DNA of 57,052 bases from Metabacillus bambusae (GCF_017497975.1 NZ_JAGDEL010000032.1:1-57052); one strand, 5' to 3'; shown: positions 37,672 to 45,057, counted from the first letter of the stretch. The notes: generated from the letters alone by a model not told the origin. Made by a program: numbers and translations.

Positions 37672-38220
37672 ATGACAACAGAAAAATTAAACATTGGAAT
37701 CATTCTAGGCAGTACACGCCAAGGACGTGTTAGCCCGCAAGTAGGGAAATGGGTTAAAGGAATTGCTGACAAACGCGGAGATGCCAATTATGAAATTGTC
37801 GATATTGCTGACTTTAATCTTCCGTTTTTAGGAACAACCAATGGAACAGAACCAGGAATTGCAGCATGGAATGAAAAGCTTGCAAGCCTCGATGGATTCG
37901 TATTCATCGTTCAAGAGTACAATCACAGTATTACGGGTGCATTAAAGAACGCTATCGATCTTGCCCGTGAAGTGTGGTATAACAAGGCAGCTGGTATCGT
38001 AAGTTATGGTTCAACTGGCGGAGCTCGTGCAGCTGAACATTTAAGGGGAATTCTTGCGGAACAAAAAGTGGCGGATGTTCGTACACATCCAACTTTAAGT
38101 CTATTTACCGATTTTGTTAATGGATCTGAGTTTAAACCACAAGAGTTACATCTGGGTAATGTAAATACGATGCTGGAAGAAGTTGTTGCTTGGAGCGGAG
38201 CATTAAAAACACTAAGATAA
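37672..38220 (+). CDS. NADPH-dependent FMN reductase (flavodoxin-like fold)
   Basis: A 182-residue flavin reductase. The FMN phosphate loop GIILGSTRQGRVSP is at the N-terminus, and VQEYNHSITGALKNAIDLA plus the SYGSTGGARAAEHLR loop are family hallmarks. ATG 37672 follows GAAGGAGG at good spacing. An in-frame ATG at 37621 would add 17 residues (AFLDKLFGKQSKEEES) and also has a weak SD, so both forms are possible. It could reduce quinones or supply FMNH2. It is the last gene of island 2. Confidence 0.88.
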   Translation: MTTEKLNIGIILGSTRQGRVSPQVGKWVKGIADKRGDANYEIVDIADFNLPFLGTTNGTEPGIAAWNEKLASLDGFVFIVQEYNHSITGALKNAIDLAREVWYNKAAGIVSYGSTGGARAAEHLRGILAEQKVADVRTHPTLSLFTDFVNGSEFKPQELHLGNVNTMLEEVVAWSGALKTLR

Positions 38221-38249
38221 ATTATTAGCAAATAATCAAACTGAAACTA

Positions 38250-38325
38250 TGCTAACATTTTGCTAACGCAATCAAATGAAAAACAATAAATTCACGTTAA
38301 AGATGTTACAATTCTGATTTGCTAA
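38250..38325 (+). repeat. Direct repeat at the right end of island 2 (TGCTAAC arms)
   Basis: TGCTAACATTTTGCTAACGC and the next 55 nt resemble 48128-48200, with shared AAAAAC, TAAATTC, AAAGATGTTA and TCTGATTTGC/TCTAATCCAGC blocks. TGCTAAC pairs recur at 38456 just inside island 3. The distance from the arm to the core at 38387 is about 137 nt, comparable to 129 nt at the end of island 1. These are probably integrase arm sites. Confidence 0.7.
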
Positions 38326-38386
38326 AACCTTAATATATCGCACTTTTCGTACACATCGTTAAAGATATTACACACTCTCACCTGAG

Positions 38387-38403
38387 GGGCGGCATGATGC
38401 AAT
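38387..38403 (+). repeat. Attachment core (copy 3)
   Basis: GGGCGGCATGATGCAAT differs from the groEL end by one base (C for T in the stop codon). It is followed by CCCTTGATATATAAGG, matching the block behind groEL at about 12873. It marks the junction between islands 2 and 3. Confidence 0.8.
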
Positions 38404-38479
38404 ATGCCCCTAAATCCCTTGATATATAAGGATTTGTTGGTAAGGTGAGAGTGAAATGCTAACATTTTGCTAACATTGA

Positions 38480-38860
38480 AGATATTTTCAGAGGCTTTCC
38501 ATGAGTTGACCAAACTTGTGGGAAGCTTCTTTTTTCATTTCTTGCGTAACACATAGCCATTTTTGGTTATTTGATCATCTGAATGGCCGAGTCTATCCAT
38601 AATTTGTTCAATGCTACACCAGCTTCTCCTAGAAGCGACGTGTGTGTATGTCGCAAGGAAGTGTGGTGTTAAGTTTGTATTCAATTCTGATATAGAAAGC
38701 AGTCTGGCCATTCTGGTTTGAACGGTCTTGATGACGATAGGTTAACCATTTATTGTGAGCTACTTTGTAGTCCTCTAAAGCCCTTATTACATCTTCATCC
38801 ACAATAATTTTACGTCTTGACTTTCTTGTCTTTGGTGTTACTATTTGTCAAAAAATTCAT
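38480..38860 (-). pseudogene. Tyrosine integrase, decayed C-terminal half (int 3)
   Basis: The minus strand reads TPKTRKSRRKIIVDEDVIRA then LEDYKVAHNKW, followed after frame changes by LNTTLPCDIHTRRF (the ruined TPHxLRHTHxSLL box), TNYG*TRPFR (ruined LGH box), and VTQEMKKEASHKFGQLMESL. At least three frameshifts or stops are present. It belongs to the left end of island 3. Confidence 0.8.
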
Positions 38861-39247
38861 GTAGGATTATATGTTAGTTCATTAAGTTCTACTTCATAAT
38901 ATGGTATATATACTCTGAACATTATAGGTCTTACTCATAATTTTTCCCTGCTTTCTATAATAGCAAAATAGAATCGTCTTTCTTTTTACTTTGAGTATAA
39001 GCAATTAGGTTATTGTTGGAGCAAACAATAACCTATCTCCAACATGTCTTTCATATAAGTATGTTCAAAATTTTTACTAAATGATAATTTTATGTCCTTG
39101 GTATTTATGTTTCATTACTTCATGTTCCTGTTACTGTAAGATAAATATCGGTTTTTTGAAAGCCTCAGTTTTCAAATGATTAGCCGGAGAATACAACATA
39201 TTAAATGAGTCAATACTTTGTTTTCCTAACTTAATTAAATTAAAACC
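38861..39247. other. Noncoding AT-rich gap with one strong hairpin
   Basis: No gene is supported here. AGGTTATTGTT and AACAATAACCT at about 39007-39037 form a perfect 11-bp stem with a short loop, but lack a T-run on plus. It may be a terminator-like relic. Confidence 0.4.
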
Positions 39248-39248
39248 T

Positions 39249-39281
39249 ACCCTAGGATTACAAATCCTAGGATAGGAGTTT
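39249..39281 (-). terminator. Terminator of the coat-gene cluster
   Basis: CCTAGGATT-ACA-AATCCTAGG is a perfect stem. On the minus strand it is followed by a T-rich stretch (TAGGTTTTAATTT). It lies 36 nt behind the last coat gene. Confidence 0.6.
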
Positions 39282-39316
39282 CTTAAAAAAAGGGATTATA
39301 GAAAACTCTCTTGCCT

Positions 39317-39565
39317 TTAATTTGTTAGCTTATTGAGTAGTCCCATTAAATCATCAAGGGAGCTACTAGTGTTACTAGGGCTACTAGAGCTAGGATTGAT
39401 TTCTGTACCTGTTGAAAGCTGGTTTTGTAGTCCAGTCAACATATTTCTTGTCTCATTTCTTAACCTTCTATTAAGCATCTTTTGTCTTAGCTGATTTATC
39501 ATATTGTCCATCGATAATTGGTTCATTCTTTGTAGTTGTTCAAGAAGTCTCTGATTATTATTCAC
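39317..39565 (-). CDS. Small Gln/Asn/Ser-rich protein, probable spore-coat component
   Basis: An 82-residue protein I do not recognise. The N-terminal 50 residues are helical and rich in Gln, Asn, Met, Leu and Arg (LLEQLQRMNQLSMDNMINQL). A Ser-rich linker follows, with a short helix SLDDLMGLLNKLTN at the end. ATG behind AAAGGAGG. Only 31 nt separate it from the upstream CotX-like gene, so a coat role is inferred from context. Confidence 0.6.
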   Translation of the reverse strand: MNNNQRLLEQLQRMNQLSMDNMINQLRQKMLNRRLRNETRNMLTGLQNQLSTGTEINPSSSSPSNTSSSLDDLMGLLNKLTN

Positions 39566-39596
39566 TTTTATTCCTCCTTTCTTCTACGGTAAAACT

Positions 39597-40031
39597 CTAA
39601 AGAATATCTAGTCTAGCAATGATCACTATTAAGATTTGTAAAAGGGCTTGAATATTAACAGAAAGGTCAGTATCAGTAGTTGTCACATTCACATGTTTAG
39701 AGTTTACAATAATTGTCTTTTGATTGTTTGTTTGTTTTGTTCCGATTAATTGAAAAATATCCTGTGCAACGAAATTTGCGCGGTCAGTATCGCCAATAGT
39801 AATACTTAATACTGCAACAATTGCAGCCTGTAATCCTACTTGTAGGTTTACAGCAGCCTGAGTGTCCGTAGTGTGAACAGTGATATCTTCTGAATCTTTT
39901 ACAACAATTAATTCTTTTGATTTTTGCTTAGTAAAAATAGATTGATCACCATCTTGAAAAATAGCTGAATTATCTAGTCTATTTGAATAACAATGATCTA
40001 ATGCTCTCCATTCCTTTTGTTCCTCTGCCAT
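39597..40031 (-). CDS. Spore coat protein, CotX/CotV family (two Coat_X repeats)
   Basis: A 144-residue insoluble-fraction coat protein. Two repeats are visible: ELIVVKDSEDITVHTTDTQA followed by AVNLQVGLQAAI (about residues 39-70), and TIIVNSKHVNVTTTDTDLSV followed by NIQALLQILI (about 102-131). This is the CotX/CotV crust/coat domain. The start is ATG 40031 behind GAGGTG. It is probably expressed late in the mother cell under sigma-K and GerE. Location in an integrative island is unusual. Confidence 0.88.
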   Translation of the reverse strand: MAEEQKEWRALDHCYSNRLDNSAIFQDGDQSIFTKQKSKELIVVKDSEDITVHTTDTQAAVNLQVGLQAAIVAVLSITIGDTDRANFVAQDIFQLIGTKQTNNQKTIIVNSKHVNVTTTDTDLSVNIQALLQILIVIIARLDIL

Positions 40032-40124
40032 CTTTATCACCTCACTTTTGTTGTATTTTTAATTAGGCTATTACAATAATTTTTAAGACTAGTAAATTAT
40101 TATTATCAACATTATATTTTAGGA

Positions 40125-40526
40125 TTATAGAACGTCTAATCTTACTACTAAAGCTATTAAAACCTGTAGTAAAGCTTGAATATTTAAAGAAATATCAGTG
40201 TCAGTAGTTGTAATAGAAACATCTTTTGAATTGTCAATTATTAATTTTTGTTGATTTGTTTGCTGGGCTAGTACCTTTTGGAAGATATCTTGTGTTACAA
40301 TTCTAGACCGGTCAGTATCTCCAACGGTGACACTAACAATTAATGCAATTGCTAACTGTAAACCTACTTGAAGAGAAACTGAAGCCTGTGTGTCTGTGGT
40401 ATGAACATCAATATGACAAGAATCTTTGATGAAAATAATTTCATCTGAGTCTTGTTCAGAAAAAGAAAATTGGTCACCATCTTGGGAAAAAATAGCATCT
40501 AGAGTATCTGTTTTGTTTGTCTCCAT
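40125..40526 (-). CDS. Spore coat protein, CotX/CotV family (second paralogue)
   Basis: A 133-residue paralogue of the downstream gene, with the same two Coat_X repeats: EIIFIKDSCHIDVHTTDTQA and LIIDNSKDVSITTTDTDIS, ending NIQALLQVLIALVVRLDVL. ATG 40526 lies behind AAGGAG. The two arose by duplication. Such proteins assemble into the outermost, insoluble layer of the spore. The gap of 93 nt to the next gene has no terminator that I can see. Confidence 0.88.
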   Translation of the reverse strand: METNKTDTLDAIFSQDGDQFSFSEQDSDEIIFIKDSCHIDVHTTDTQASVSLQVGLQLAIALIVSVTVGDTDRSRIVTQDIFQKVLAQQTNQQKLIIDNSKDVSITTTDTDISLNIQALLQVLIALVVRLDVL

Positions 40527-40677
40527 TTTAGAGTTCACTCCTTTCCTAGTAACTTACTTTATTTATATGTAAATTTTTTACTTTGGTATGGATATGTTTC
40601 CCTATTAAACTATCTTTTTTTATAAATGATAAAAGCGATAAATAGTTTTTACTAGTTTTTTATTCTCCAAAGTAAAA

Positions 40678-40712
40678 AACTATCTGTACCAAACCAGTTG
40701 GTAACAGATAGA
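40678..40712 (-). terminator. Terminator of the CotW-like gene
   Basis: CTATCTGT and ACAGATAG, with further pairing ACCAA/TTGGT inside, form a long stem. The minus strand runs into TTTTTTAC. It separates the CotW-like gene from the CotX-like pair, so they are probably transcribed apart. Confidence 0.7.
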
Positions 40713-40720
40713 ATAGATTT

Positions 40721-40951
40721 TTATTTACTATCTTTTTTTTTTGTATTTTCAACATAATCATTAACCTGTTTCGTTAAATCATTTACTACATTTCTAATCA
40801 TCTGTTTCTTCTCATTAGATAACTCAGTTTTCACCTTGTTTAGATTGATGTTATTTTTTTTAAAAACGTCAGATATTAATAAATCTGCAATTGTAAGACT
40901 ACTAGATGTTGGACTTATTTTTGAATTTCTCTGCTCATTGGACTTACTCAT
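40721..40951 (-). CDS. CotW-like spore coat protein
   Basis: A 76-residue hydrophilic protein. LLISDVFKKNNINLNKVKTE then LSNEKKQMIRNVVNDLTKQV and YVENTKKK resembles the core of B. subtilis CotW (a segment of the form [21 protein letters not shown]..., from memory). ATG behind GAAAGGAG. B. subtilis encodes CotW beside CotV, CotX, CotY and CotZ; here only X/V-type and W-type genes are kept. Confidence 0.68.
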   Translation of the reverse strand: MSKSNEQRNSKISPTSSSLTIADLLISDVFKKNNINLNKVKTELSNEKKQMIRNVVNDLTKQVNDYVENTKKKDSK

Positions 40952-41402
40952 AGTTTTTAGCTCCTTTCAAAATAAATTTTTAAATCTTACTAGTATATTA
41001 TTCAGTAATATAAATTTTGGAATTAATTAATTGCCTATTTTTAGAATAAAAAAGTAGAATAGAGTAATTAATTTTAACACTATTATAAAATTGATAATGA
41101 GTGGAGCGAGAGCCTTTTCAAGTAATTAACCATGTTTAACTATAAGGTGCTTGCCTTGTAAAAACTTGATCATATTAGGAAGATATTAAGAGATTTTTAT
41201 AGAACTTGATTTAAAAATTATTTACAAAGACTGTATCTTAAAGTATATGTGTTTTACTATTAATAGTACTATTTTTAGTAAGAGAGTTACCTATGCAAGC
41301 TTTTTGCATTATAAAATACCTACAATAAGCCAAGTATTATGATATTTTCCCATCTTAACATCCCTCATACATATATTTTCAGCTTCCTTATGGTAAATTG
41401 CT

Positions 41403-41712
41403 TTCGATTGTTATATAGGATTTATACCAGCCACATTACTCGCTAAATTATATGAAGACTTGGGACCTAAATTAGTTGAACGTAATGTGAGGTCATTTCT
41501 TCAAGCACGTGTTAGAACTAACAAAGGAATTAGAGATACATTAAAAGATTAAGCGCATCGTCAATTGAATATCTACTGTATCTTGTTTTAGTAACATTGA
41601 AAAAGGTGATAGTGTGAATTTATTTCGTGTAAAAGGATTAACTGGGTGGCAAATTGTCAATGGGGGACGATAGCCATTATTGCACTCTATTATTTTTCTC
41701 GTTTGATGTGTA
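41403..41712 (+). pseudogene. AIPR (abortive infection) protein gene, decayed
   Basis: Plus-strand reading gives FIPATLLAKLYEDLGPKLVE then RNVRSFLQARVRTNKGIRDT and LKD stop. AIPR proteins carry LY..YG..LLE.NVRSFL..R..VNKGI..TL. After a gap, GLTGWQIVNGG followed in the next frame by TIAIIALYYFSRL matches the downstream AIPR motif IQIVNGGQTTAS. No start, several stops. AIPR proteins act in abortive infection of phage, so island 3 once carried a defence gene. The flanks 40952-41402 and 41713-41901 hold nothing I can support. Confidence 0.72.
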
Positions 41713-41901
41713 TTCGATGCGCAGTTAAATTTGTAAAGTTCTTATATATAAACAGCTGCATTCTAATGGATGTTCAATAAGTCGAAAGAACTATTGTATC
41801 TGAATTGATATAAGTCTTTAAGATTAGTATTTTCTTTCTTTTAGGAAAATGTTACTATTTTGTATGACTATAGATACTATCCTAGTCTTCGGGAGGTTAA
41901 C

Positions 41902-42459
41902 ATGACAGTAATAATTGGGATATTAATTGCAATCATACTTTATTTCCGTATTAAAAAGATCATCCGGATATTTTTCTCGTTGAGGTTCTGGATCGGGTTG
42001 TTGATGAATGCTGTTTTCTTTTATGTGGTATATAAATATTTTCCCACTATAAAGGAAACGTTAAGCTATTATATTTACACCTATACAGATTTTTTTACTT
42101 TAGAAGATATAGAATTGGTCGCGATAATAGTTGCCGGGGCAATGTGCTTCTTTATTTGGGTATTTTTATGTGGGAGATCGAGAGCATTTGTCACCCCGTT
42201 TATTTTTGTCTTATCTGTGGCAACTTTGGGGCTCGTTATTTTCAATGTCTCTGATGGTTTTGACTCAGCATTTGATGATGGGGATGAGTATGGCGGCGAT
42301 GACTCATCTTCAAATCAAACGTGGGTCGATCCCCATGAAGTGAGTGGTTACGTACGTTCTGATGGAACTCAAGTTGCTGGTTACACCCGAGATGGTGACG
42401 GGGACACCAGCGTGGATCGTAGTCTGGAAGAAGGCGGAGGCTACTTTCGAAAATATTAG
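41902..42459 (+). CDS. Hypothetical membrane protein with acidic, Gly-rich tail
   Basis: A 185-residue protein I cannot assign. Four hydrophobic segments are seen (about 2-16, 28-46, 71-89 and 96-112), followed by an Asp/Gly-rich linker (SAFDDGDEYGGDD) and an end with the repeat-like motif VSGYVRSDGTQVAGYTRDGDG. Similar GY-x-R-x-DGT endings occur in many Firmicute surface proteins. The start is ATG 41902 behind GGGAGG. It lies alone, in forward orientation, next to another unknown gene. Confidence 0.65.
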   Translation: MTVIIGILIAIILYFRIKKIIRIFFSLRFWIGLLMNAVFFYVVYKYFPTIKETLSYYIYTYTDFFTLEDIELVAIIVAGAMCFFIWVFLCGRSRAFVTPFIFVLSVATLGLVIFNVSDGFDSAFDDGDEYGGDDSSSNQTWVDPHEVSGYVRSDGTQVAGYTRDGDGDTSVDRSLEEGGGYFRKY

Positions 42460-42600
42460 TATAAGCACCTTCATTTATTTTCTATATTAGTAATGTACAT
42501 AATATTAGAATTGTTGAATTGCAGTTATAAGGACACTTCACTACACGAGGTGTCCATTTCCATGTCATCAACGATAGATATAATGATTGGGAGAGAGAAA

Positions 42601-43008
42601 ATGAAAGCTTTAAAAATGATTGGTTCTATATTAGCTATATTAGTTGTAGTAAGATTGTTTACAGGTGGCACAATTGAAGAGGGAGACCTTGAAAAGATTG
42701 CTGAACAGAAAGCCAAAGAGGAAATAAGGGCTAATCGAGAGATAGATAAGTATAAAATTCTTAATGTAGCTGTTCTAAGTAATATGAATATCATTAATGC
42801 TACTACAATGGGTCTACCGCAGGATGATGTAAATATGATAGAGATAGAGGTTGAAGTGAAGGTAACTTCTACAAAAGGAATTGAAACTACTGAATGGTAC
42901 AATTATAGCTTTTTCCAATTGATCGGTGAGGAAGAATGGAAGCTGGGTAAAGAAGTTGGAGATTCTGGATATGGGACTCCCATATATGAATTAGTAGACT
43001 TGGAATAG
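42601..43008 (+). CDS. Hypothetical membrane-anchored protein
   Basis: A 135-residue protein with one N-terminal hydrophobic helix (ALKMIGSILAILVVVRLF) that could be an uncleaved anchor or signal. A charged helix (EEGDLEKIAEQKAKEEIRAN) and a beta-rich domain with TTEWYNYSFFQLIGEEEWKL follow. No known family is recognised. ATG 42601 follows GGGAGAG; the open frame upstream to 42493 lacks an SD. Confidence 0.6.
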   Translation: MKALKMIGSILAILVVVRLFTGGTIEEGDLEKIAEQKAKEEIRANREIDKYKILNVAVLSNMNIINATTMGLPQDDVNMIEIEVEVKVTSTKGIETTEWYNYSFFQLIGEEEWKLGKEVGDSGYGTPIYELVDLE

Positions 43009-43137
43009 TATCCTACGTTTTCCTTGAAGATTTAAACAAAGAATCAATATAAAGAGTACTCTCTTCAATTTCTGAGAGTGTTTTCATAATATTCTCCATC
43101 CAATTCACTCACAAACTTTACCATCATTATCTAGTTC

Positions 43138-43265
43138 GTTTGTCTGAATGAGGAGTAATATTTTATCTATACCAGTTTTTTTAATAAACGGTTTACCTTT
43201 TCCTCATCAAAATCATTCCATTTAAGTGAAATTAATTCCGCAATTAGACATGAAATAGTATCAGC
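43138..43265 (-). pseudogene. Tyrosine integrase scrap in island 3
   Basis: The minus strand reads AELISLKWNDFDEEKV (integrase pattern GLRIGELLALKWNDIDFE), then NRLLKKLV, and in changed frame KKTGIDKI followed by the ruin of TPHSFR. Two separate parts of the catalytic domain are joined by deletion. The sequence CTGAATGAGGAGTAAT resembles the int 1 region at 13142-13160, so it is probably a relative of int 1. Confidence 0.6.
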
Positions 43266-43308
43266 CAGTCCTAATTTGTTAATAATACAAAAGAGGAGGT
43301 GTGATACT

Positions 43309-43464
43309 ATGGCACAAGATGTACTTTGTGAAGTGAATAACTGTACGTATTGGGGTTCGGGCAATAAGTGTAATGCTGATGCTATCTATGTTGTTAGTCA
43401 TAAAGGGAAAGAAGCATTAAGTAGTGAAGAAACGGATTGCAAAACATTCAAGCCAGAACATTAA
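43309..43464 (+). CDS. DUF1540 domain protein
   Basis: A 51-residue cysteine protein with the DUF1540 pattern DVLCEVNNCTYWGSGNKCNAD, then ETDCKTFKP. The four Cys residues probably bind a metal such as zinc. ATG 43309 lies behind AGAGGAGGTG. Function is unknown; similar small proteins are common in spore-formers. Confidence 0.85.
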   Translation: MAQDVLCEVNNCTYWGSGNKCNADAIYVVSHKGKEALSSEETDCKTFKPEH

Positions 43465-43470
43465 TCGTAC

Positions 43471-43512
43471 ATAAGAGGGAGACTCAAATTGGGTTAGAGT
43501 CTTCCTCGTTCT
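43471..43512 (+). terminator. Terminator behind the DUF1540 gene
   Basis: GAGGGAGACTC and GAGTCTTCCTC pair across an 11-nt loop, followed by GTTCTTTCT. This is a weak T-run but a strong stem. It ends transcription of the DUF1540 gene. Confidence 0.6.
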
Positions 43513-43523
43513 TTCTATAGTAT

Positions 43524-43538
43524 TGATAATAACTATCA
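43524..43538. promoter_or_regulatory. Fur box 1
   Basis: TGATAATAACTATCA is close to the 7-1-7 Fur inverted repeat TGATAATNATTATCA. The neighbouring gene on the right (43612-43866) is on minus and ends here, so the target is unclear. Confidence 0.6.
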
Positions 43539-43611
43539 TTTTCATTCGTGAATATTCAATTTTTTTTAGAACCTTAAAAAAGGAAAACATAATTAGATCA
43601 GCTTGGCCTGG

Positions 43612-43866
43612 TTACCGGTTACTAATGAACTGAACCTTTTTTTTATTTTTAAATAATAAGTAATGCGCATTTCCTAATTTTTCTTCAATATAGTCGATCG
43701 AATAATCACCAAATGGGTCTGCTAAATCACCGATTGCCCGAGAGAGGTTATCTATCACAAGTCGTAAGGACTCATGTTGTTTTTGTTCCTCTTTGATATT
43801 CATTTTATCCATAATTTCATGTGCGAGTTGTTGAATACGTCGTAAACGCACTTCTTTTGTATTCAT
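43612..43866 (-). CDS. Hypothetical 84-residue helical protein
   Basis: A small, charged, mostly helical protein: MNTKEVRLRRIQQLAHEIMD, then KMNIKEEQKQHESLRLVIDN, and a C-terminus ending KNKKKVQFISNR. I do not recognise the family. ATG 43866 follows GGAGGAGG. The open frame continues upstream to 44058 but that part is low-complexity and lacks an SD. It shares the region of the Fur boxes, but whether it is iron-controlled is not clear. Confidence 0.65.
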   Translation of the reverse strand: MNTKEVRLRRIQQLAHEIMDKMNIKEEQKQHESLRLVIDNLSRAIGDLADPFGDYSIDYIEEKLGNAHYLLFKNKKKVQFISNR

Positions 43867-44029
43867 GAAGTATTCCTCCTCCTTTTTCACTAAACGTTTT
43901 AATAAACTAAATATATGGCTATTAACAGAGTTTAATGAGTGGATAAACTGAAAGAAATGACTCCCTTTACAGATTACAAGTAACAATGCTTTTTTTATAA
44001 AAAAAATATATAAAATATAATAAATACAG

Positions 44030-44058
44030 TTGACAATGATATTGATAATCATTATCAT
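44030..44058 (+). promoter_or_regulatory. Promoter with perfect Fur box (Fur box 2)
   Basis: TTGACA at 44030-44035 and TATCAT at 44053-44058 are 17 nt apart. TGATAATCATTATCA at 44043-44057 is a perfect 7-1-7 Fur palindrome that covers the spacer and -10. Fur with iron would block this promoter. Downstream there is no gene, only a short transcript that ends at a terminator (44148). Confidence 0.75.
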
Positions 44059-44063
44059 TATAA

Positions 44064-44148
44064 GTGAGGAATTTGATTAGTCTTAAATCTCTGATTTTCC
44101 CCACCCCTTTTATAGTGAAGAGCTTGGCTGGTCACCAAGCTCTTTTTG
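44064..44148 (+). ncRNA. Candidate Fur-controlled small RNA, FsrA-like
   Basis: A transcript of about 84 nt is predicted between the Fur-covered promoter and a strong terminator (AGAGCTTGG/CCAAGCTCT plus TTTTT, 44119-44147). It has no open frame with an SD. It contains an unpaired C-rich stretch TTTTCCCCACCCCTTTT around 44099-44107. FsrA of B. subtilis is a Fur-repressed RNA of about the same size with C-rich single-stranded regions that pair with SD sequences of iron-rich enzyme mRNAs. The Fbp-family gene nearby supports the link. Confidence 0.6.
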
Positions 44149-44236
44149 TATGCTTAGACATATTTCACCCACATGAAATACCCAATGAAATTTATTTTTA
44201 TTAACAAAATATAGCCTCGATATTTTATACATATAC

Positions 44237-44297
44237 TTGACAATGAGAATGATTTTCAATTAAACTAACTAATATACGATAATGATAATCATTATCA
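44237..44297 (+). promoter_or_regulatory. Promoter with two Fur boxes for the flavodoxin operon
   Basis: TTGACA at 44237-44242 and TAAACT at 44261-44266 (18-nt spacer). Fur box 3, TGAGAATGATTTTCA, covers 44244-44258, and Fur box 4, TGATAATCATTATCA (perfect), covers 44283-44297. Two boxes, in the promoter and just downstream, imply tight iron repression of the genes from 44425 onward. Confidence 0.72.
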
Positions 44298-44424
44298 TGT
44301 GAATCATCAATTTGAATAACTCACTATTAAAACAGATAAAAAAATTCAGATGAAATACTCTCACTAAAGAAGATCGAATATAAACAGCGATATTTATAAT
44401 AATTAGGGAAGGTTCAGATATAAA

Positions 44425-44553
44425 ATGATCATTTGTGAGTGGTGTGGTTATATACAAGAAAAGGATTTAAATGTGGAATATGAAAATGTACAGATTCAAT
44501 GTCCCTGTTGTGAAGTCGATGATAGTGGATTCATTTTTTGTGCCTTTAATTGA
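44425..44553 (+). CDS. 42-residue zinc-ribbon-like protein
   Basis: A short frame encodes MIICEWCGYIQEKDLNV and then VQIQCPCCEVDDSGFIFCAF. Two CxxC pairs (C4/C7 and C26/C29) suggest a zinc ribbon. An SD-like GGGAAGG lies 10 nt upstream of the ATG. It is the first gene behind the Fur-controlled promoter, 30 nt before the flavodoxin gene. I do not recognise the family. Confidence 0.6.
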   Translation: MIICEWCGYIQEKDLNVEYENVQIQCPCCEVDDSGFIFCAFN

Positions 44554-44565
44554 GAATTATTATCA
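44551..44565 (+). promoter_or_regulatory. Fur box 5 at the stop of the zinc-ribbon gene
   Basis: TGAGAATTATTATCA is a near-perfect Fur box; its TGA is the stop codon of the preceding small gene. It lies 18 nt before the flavodoxin ATG and could allow separate iron control. Confidence 0.6.
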
Positions 44566-44583
44566 TTTGTTGGAGGGGTCTAA

Positions 44584-45042
44584 ATGGCAAAAATCACTCT
44601 TATTTTTGCTAGTATGAGCGGTAATACAGAAATGATGGCACAGGCTATTGCTAAAGGTGTAAAAGAAATGGGAGAGCAAATAGAAGTAATAGATGTATTT
44701 GACGGTCCAGATGTCATTGATTTAGAAAGTGTTGATGGAATATTGTTAGGTGCTTATACATGGGGAGATGGTGAATTACCTGATGATTTTTTAGACTTTT
44801 ATGACGAGATGGACAGTATTCAATTGATAGGTAAGAAGGCGGCAGTATTCGGTTCTTGTGATTCAGCATACCCTGAATTTGGAGCAGCAGTTGACATATT
44901 AATAAAAAAACTGAAAGAACGAGGAGCAGAGGTATTTTCTAAGGAGCTAAAAATCGAATTAACTCCCGGTGTAAAAGAAATAGAAGAATGCCGTACCTTT
45001 GGAAAGAAATTCGTTACTTTTTTAAAGACTCCAAGTATGTGA
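44584..45042 (+). CDS. Short-chain flavodoxin (YkuN/YkuP type)
   Basis: A 152-residue flavodoxin with the FMN phosphate loop FASMSGNTEMMAQ at about residues 7-19, the Trp loop GAYTWGDGELPDDF and the aromatic/acid loop FGSCDSAYPEFGAA. Flavodoxins replace ferredoxin as electron carriers when iron is short. In B. subtilis ykuN and ykuP are Fur-repressed and flank ykuO. Here the flavodoxin lies behind three Fur boxes and precedes a YkuO-like gene 15 nt away. ATG behind TGGAGGGG. Confidence 0.92.
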   Translation: MAKITLIFASMSGNTEMMAQAIAKGVKEMGEQIEVIDVFDGPDVIDLESVDGILLGAYTWGDGELPDDFLDFYDEMDSIQLIGKKAAVFGSCDSAYPEFGAAVDILIKKLKERGAEVFSKELKIELTPGVKEIEECRTFGKKFVTFLKTPSM

Positions 45043-45057
45043 AAGGAAGGAATACGA

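Noticed and set aside
42529-42556. GGACAC/GTGTCC hairpin as a terminator
   Set aside because: The stem is only six base pairs with a long loop and no T-run.
43867-44058. N-terminal extension of the 84-residue minus-strand protein
   Set aside because: It overlaps the Fur-box promoter and the expected end of the small-RNA region, is low-complexity, and lacks an SD; ATG 43866 has GGAGGAGG.
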